Made by a program: the position numbers and the translations under genes
Part shown: positions 62,977 to 64,000 of the stretch, piece after piece
Layout: the number at the start of each line of letters is the position of its first letter
Numbering within the stretch: the first letter of the stretch is position 1
From: an uncultured Pelagibacteraceae bacterium
GTDB taxonomy: Bacteria; Pseudomonadota; Alphaproteobacteria; Pelagibacterales; Pelagibacteraceae
Length of the DNA stretch: 64,000 nt
Reading direction: 5' to 3'
Assembly (NCBI GenBank): GCA_902587515.1
Contig: CACILM010000002.1
Span: 124,001 to 188,000, forward strand
The notes under the pieces: model-generated
Told to the model about the DNA's origin: nothing
Database searches by the model: none
Seen by the model: only the letters and a program-made list of their open reading frames with translations

Positions 62977-63419
62977 TAACTTTTTTCCATTTTTTTTAAT
63001 CTTTTTCTTAAACTTGGTGATAGCGAATTAAACCATTTTTTTTCCTGTCCTGATTTGGGCAAAACTTCTCCATACTCTATCATTTGATCCGGTAATAAGT
63101 CTTCTAAATAAACCCAAACAAAATCACTTTGCAACTTTGTGTTCTTAATCAAAATTTTTCTTAGACCTAAAATTAATTGTTTTTTAACTTTGGATGTTCG
63201 TCCGGCTCTTATTTGACCATTTAAGAAAATTTCTTTAGTTTTTACTAATTTACCACCCATGAAATGAGATTTTTTTTGATTTTTTTGAAATATTACTTGA
63301 GCAAAAAAAGTGTTAGCACCTGTAAATTTACTGTGAGTATTTGTTATATCATTTGCAATAGAATTTTTTTGTTTTTGAGAAAGATTTATATTTGAATATT
63401 TTACTGTATAAGTTGGCAT
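62976..63419 (-). CDS. Tautomerase-superfamily protein (cis-CaaD/Tautomerase_3-like)
   Basis: The 147-residue protein begins 'MPTYTVKYSNINLSQ', with Pro2 as the probable N-terminal catalytic base of the tautomerase superfamily. A two-unit length and 'FAQVIFQKN' with conserved polar residues resemble the Tautomerase_3 (trimeric cis-CaaD-like) group. It lies between mtnP and mtnA with 5-nt and 0-nt gaps, so a role in MTA carbon processing is plausible. No such tautomerase is standard in methionine salvage. Confidence 0.72.
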   Translation of the reverse strand: MPTYTVKYSNINLSQKQKNSIANDITNTHSKFTGANTFFAQVIFQKNQKKSHFMGGKLVKTKEIFLNGQIRAGRTSKVKKQLILGLRKILIKNTKLQSDFVWVYLEDLLPDQMIEYGEVLPKSGQEKKWFNSLSPSLRKRLKKMEKS

Positions 63420-63424
63420 TGAGA

Positions 63425-64000
63425 TTATTTTTTGTTTAAAACTCTTCCAGCAATATTTTTTAATTTTTTTATCGTTTTTTTTGTCCTTAACTTTGAGTCA
63501 GTAATTATGGCAACATCTAAACAGTCATTTGCAGGATCTTTCTCTATTGAATAATTTTTAAATGTTTTGATTATTTCTTTAATCATATTTTGTGCATTTG
63601 CTGCATTTTTCATTAAAGTTTGAACAACCATGCTTACATCAACTTCATCGTGATCAGGATGCCAACAATCGTAGTCTGTTACCATTGCAACTGTACTGTA
63701 TCTAATTTCTGCTTCTCTAGCCAATTTAGCTTCAGGCATATTAGTCATACCGATTACGTCAGCTCCCCAAGATCTATATAAATTTGATTCTGCAAGTGTA
63801 GAAAATTGCGGGCCCTCCATTACCACATATGTTCCCCCAACTTGATGACTGATATTTAATTTCTTTAATGCGGCTTGGCAACAATTTGAAAGTCCAGAAC
63901 TTGTGGGTTTAGCCATTGAAACATGGGCTACTATTTCTTCATCAAAAAAAGTTTTTACTCTTGAAAATGTTCTGTCAATAAATTGATCTACTATTACAAA
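63425..64000 (-). CDS. mtnP: S-methyl-5'-thioadenosine phosphorylase (5' end outside window)
   Basis: The frame stays open to base 64000, so the N-terminal third is missing. The visible part reads 'VIVDQFIDRTFSRVKTFFDE', 'YVVMEGPQFSTLAESNLYR', 'VIGMTNMPEAKLAREAEI' and 'VTDYDCWHPDHDEVDV', all typical of MtnP. An internal ATG at 63916 is not the start. It splits MTA to adenine and MTR-1-P, the first step of the operon read right to left. Confidence 0.92.
   Translation of the reverse strand, partial: FVIVDQFIDRTFSRVKTFFDEEIVAHVSMAKPTSSGLSNCCQAALKKLNISHQVGGTYVVMEGPQFSTLAESNLYRSWGADVIGMTNMPEAKLAREAEIRYSTVAMVTDYDCWHPDHDEVDVSMVVQTLMKNAANAQNMIKEIIKTFKNYSIEKDPANDCLDVAIITDSKLRTKKTIKKLKNIAGRVLNKK

Overview
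The window looks like a piece of a streamlined, very AT-rich alphaproteobacterial genome, most probably the SAR11 clade (Candidatus Pelagibacter or a close relative). This rests on base composition, lysine- and asparagine-rich proteins, near-absent intergenic DNA, and an oligotroph gene set (glycine betaine uptake, zinc uptake, 2-methylcitrate enzymes, Anbu protease). Start/stop overlaps (ATGA, TAATG) join most genes, and convergent genes commonly overlap at their 3' ends. I see no rRNA, tRNA, CRISPR array, insertion sequence or prophage. No stretch over 300 nt lacks a gene; the longest gap is 48436-48621 (186 nt), which holds the nrdA/pgm divergent promoters.

Layout. 1-13.8 kb is a cell-surface/accessory region: a membrane sulfatase-like protein (cut by the window start), three SAM methyltransferases, a large polytopic membrane protein, a GT2 and a GT9 glycosyltransferase. 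It also holds a compact set (6.9-12.8 kb) of GDPD-like phosphodiesterase, FGGY kinase, tandem nucleotidyltransferase, HAD-IIA phosphatase and a split transketolase, which looks like a pathway to a nucleotide-activated sugar or polyol. 13.8-22 kb is a conserved block: cinA-like gene, sfsA, map, purB-purC-purS-purQ-purL, bolA, grx4 and a small membrane protein. 22-33 kb is mainly minus strand: a GT-C-like membrane enzyme, rpsD, trmJ, cimA, cysS, nadE, class II DAHP synthase, a mini beta-carbonic anhydrase, glmS and a GlmU that has only the acetyltransferase half.

33-42.6 kb holds a Gph-like phosphatase, a LysE exporter, prpB-prpC, a homocysteine methyltransferase-like gene, proW-proX without proV, and a znuC-znuB-zur operon divergent from znuA with two perfect Zur-type palindromes between them. 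42.6-44.8 kb is a minimal Anbu locus (circularly permuted ATP-grasp plus the Anbu proteasome-like subunit). 45.5-48.6 kb is class Ia ribonucleotide reductase with probable NrdR boxes. 48.6-59.4 kb is mixed: phosphohexomutase, TauE, dusA, rpoZ with a long acidic tail, MFS, a beta-hydroxyacid dehydrogenase, a flavin-binding oxidase family member, a lyase-like secreted protein, gamma-carbonic anhydrase, a redoxin, GT4, GT9 and a DUF6165-like coiled coil.

59.4-64 kb is the most coherent unusual unit: mtnP, a tautomerase, mtnA, a class II aldolase, a SpeD-SpeE fusion and a nitrilase-family amidase in one tightly coupled minus-strand operon. This joins spermidine synthesis with disposal of its by-product methylthioadenosine. 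My strongest candidates for novelty are this operon, the reduced Anbu locus, the tandem nucleotidyltransferase/kinase/split-transketolase cluster, and head-to-head gene pairs with 0-2 nt between start codons.
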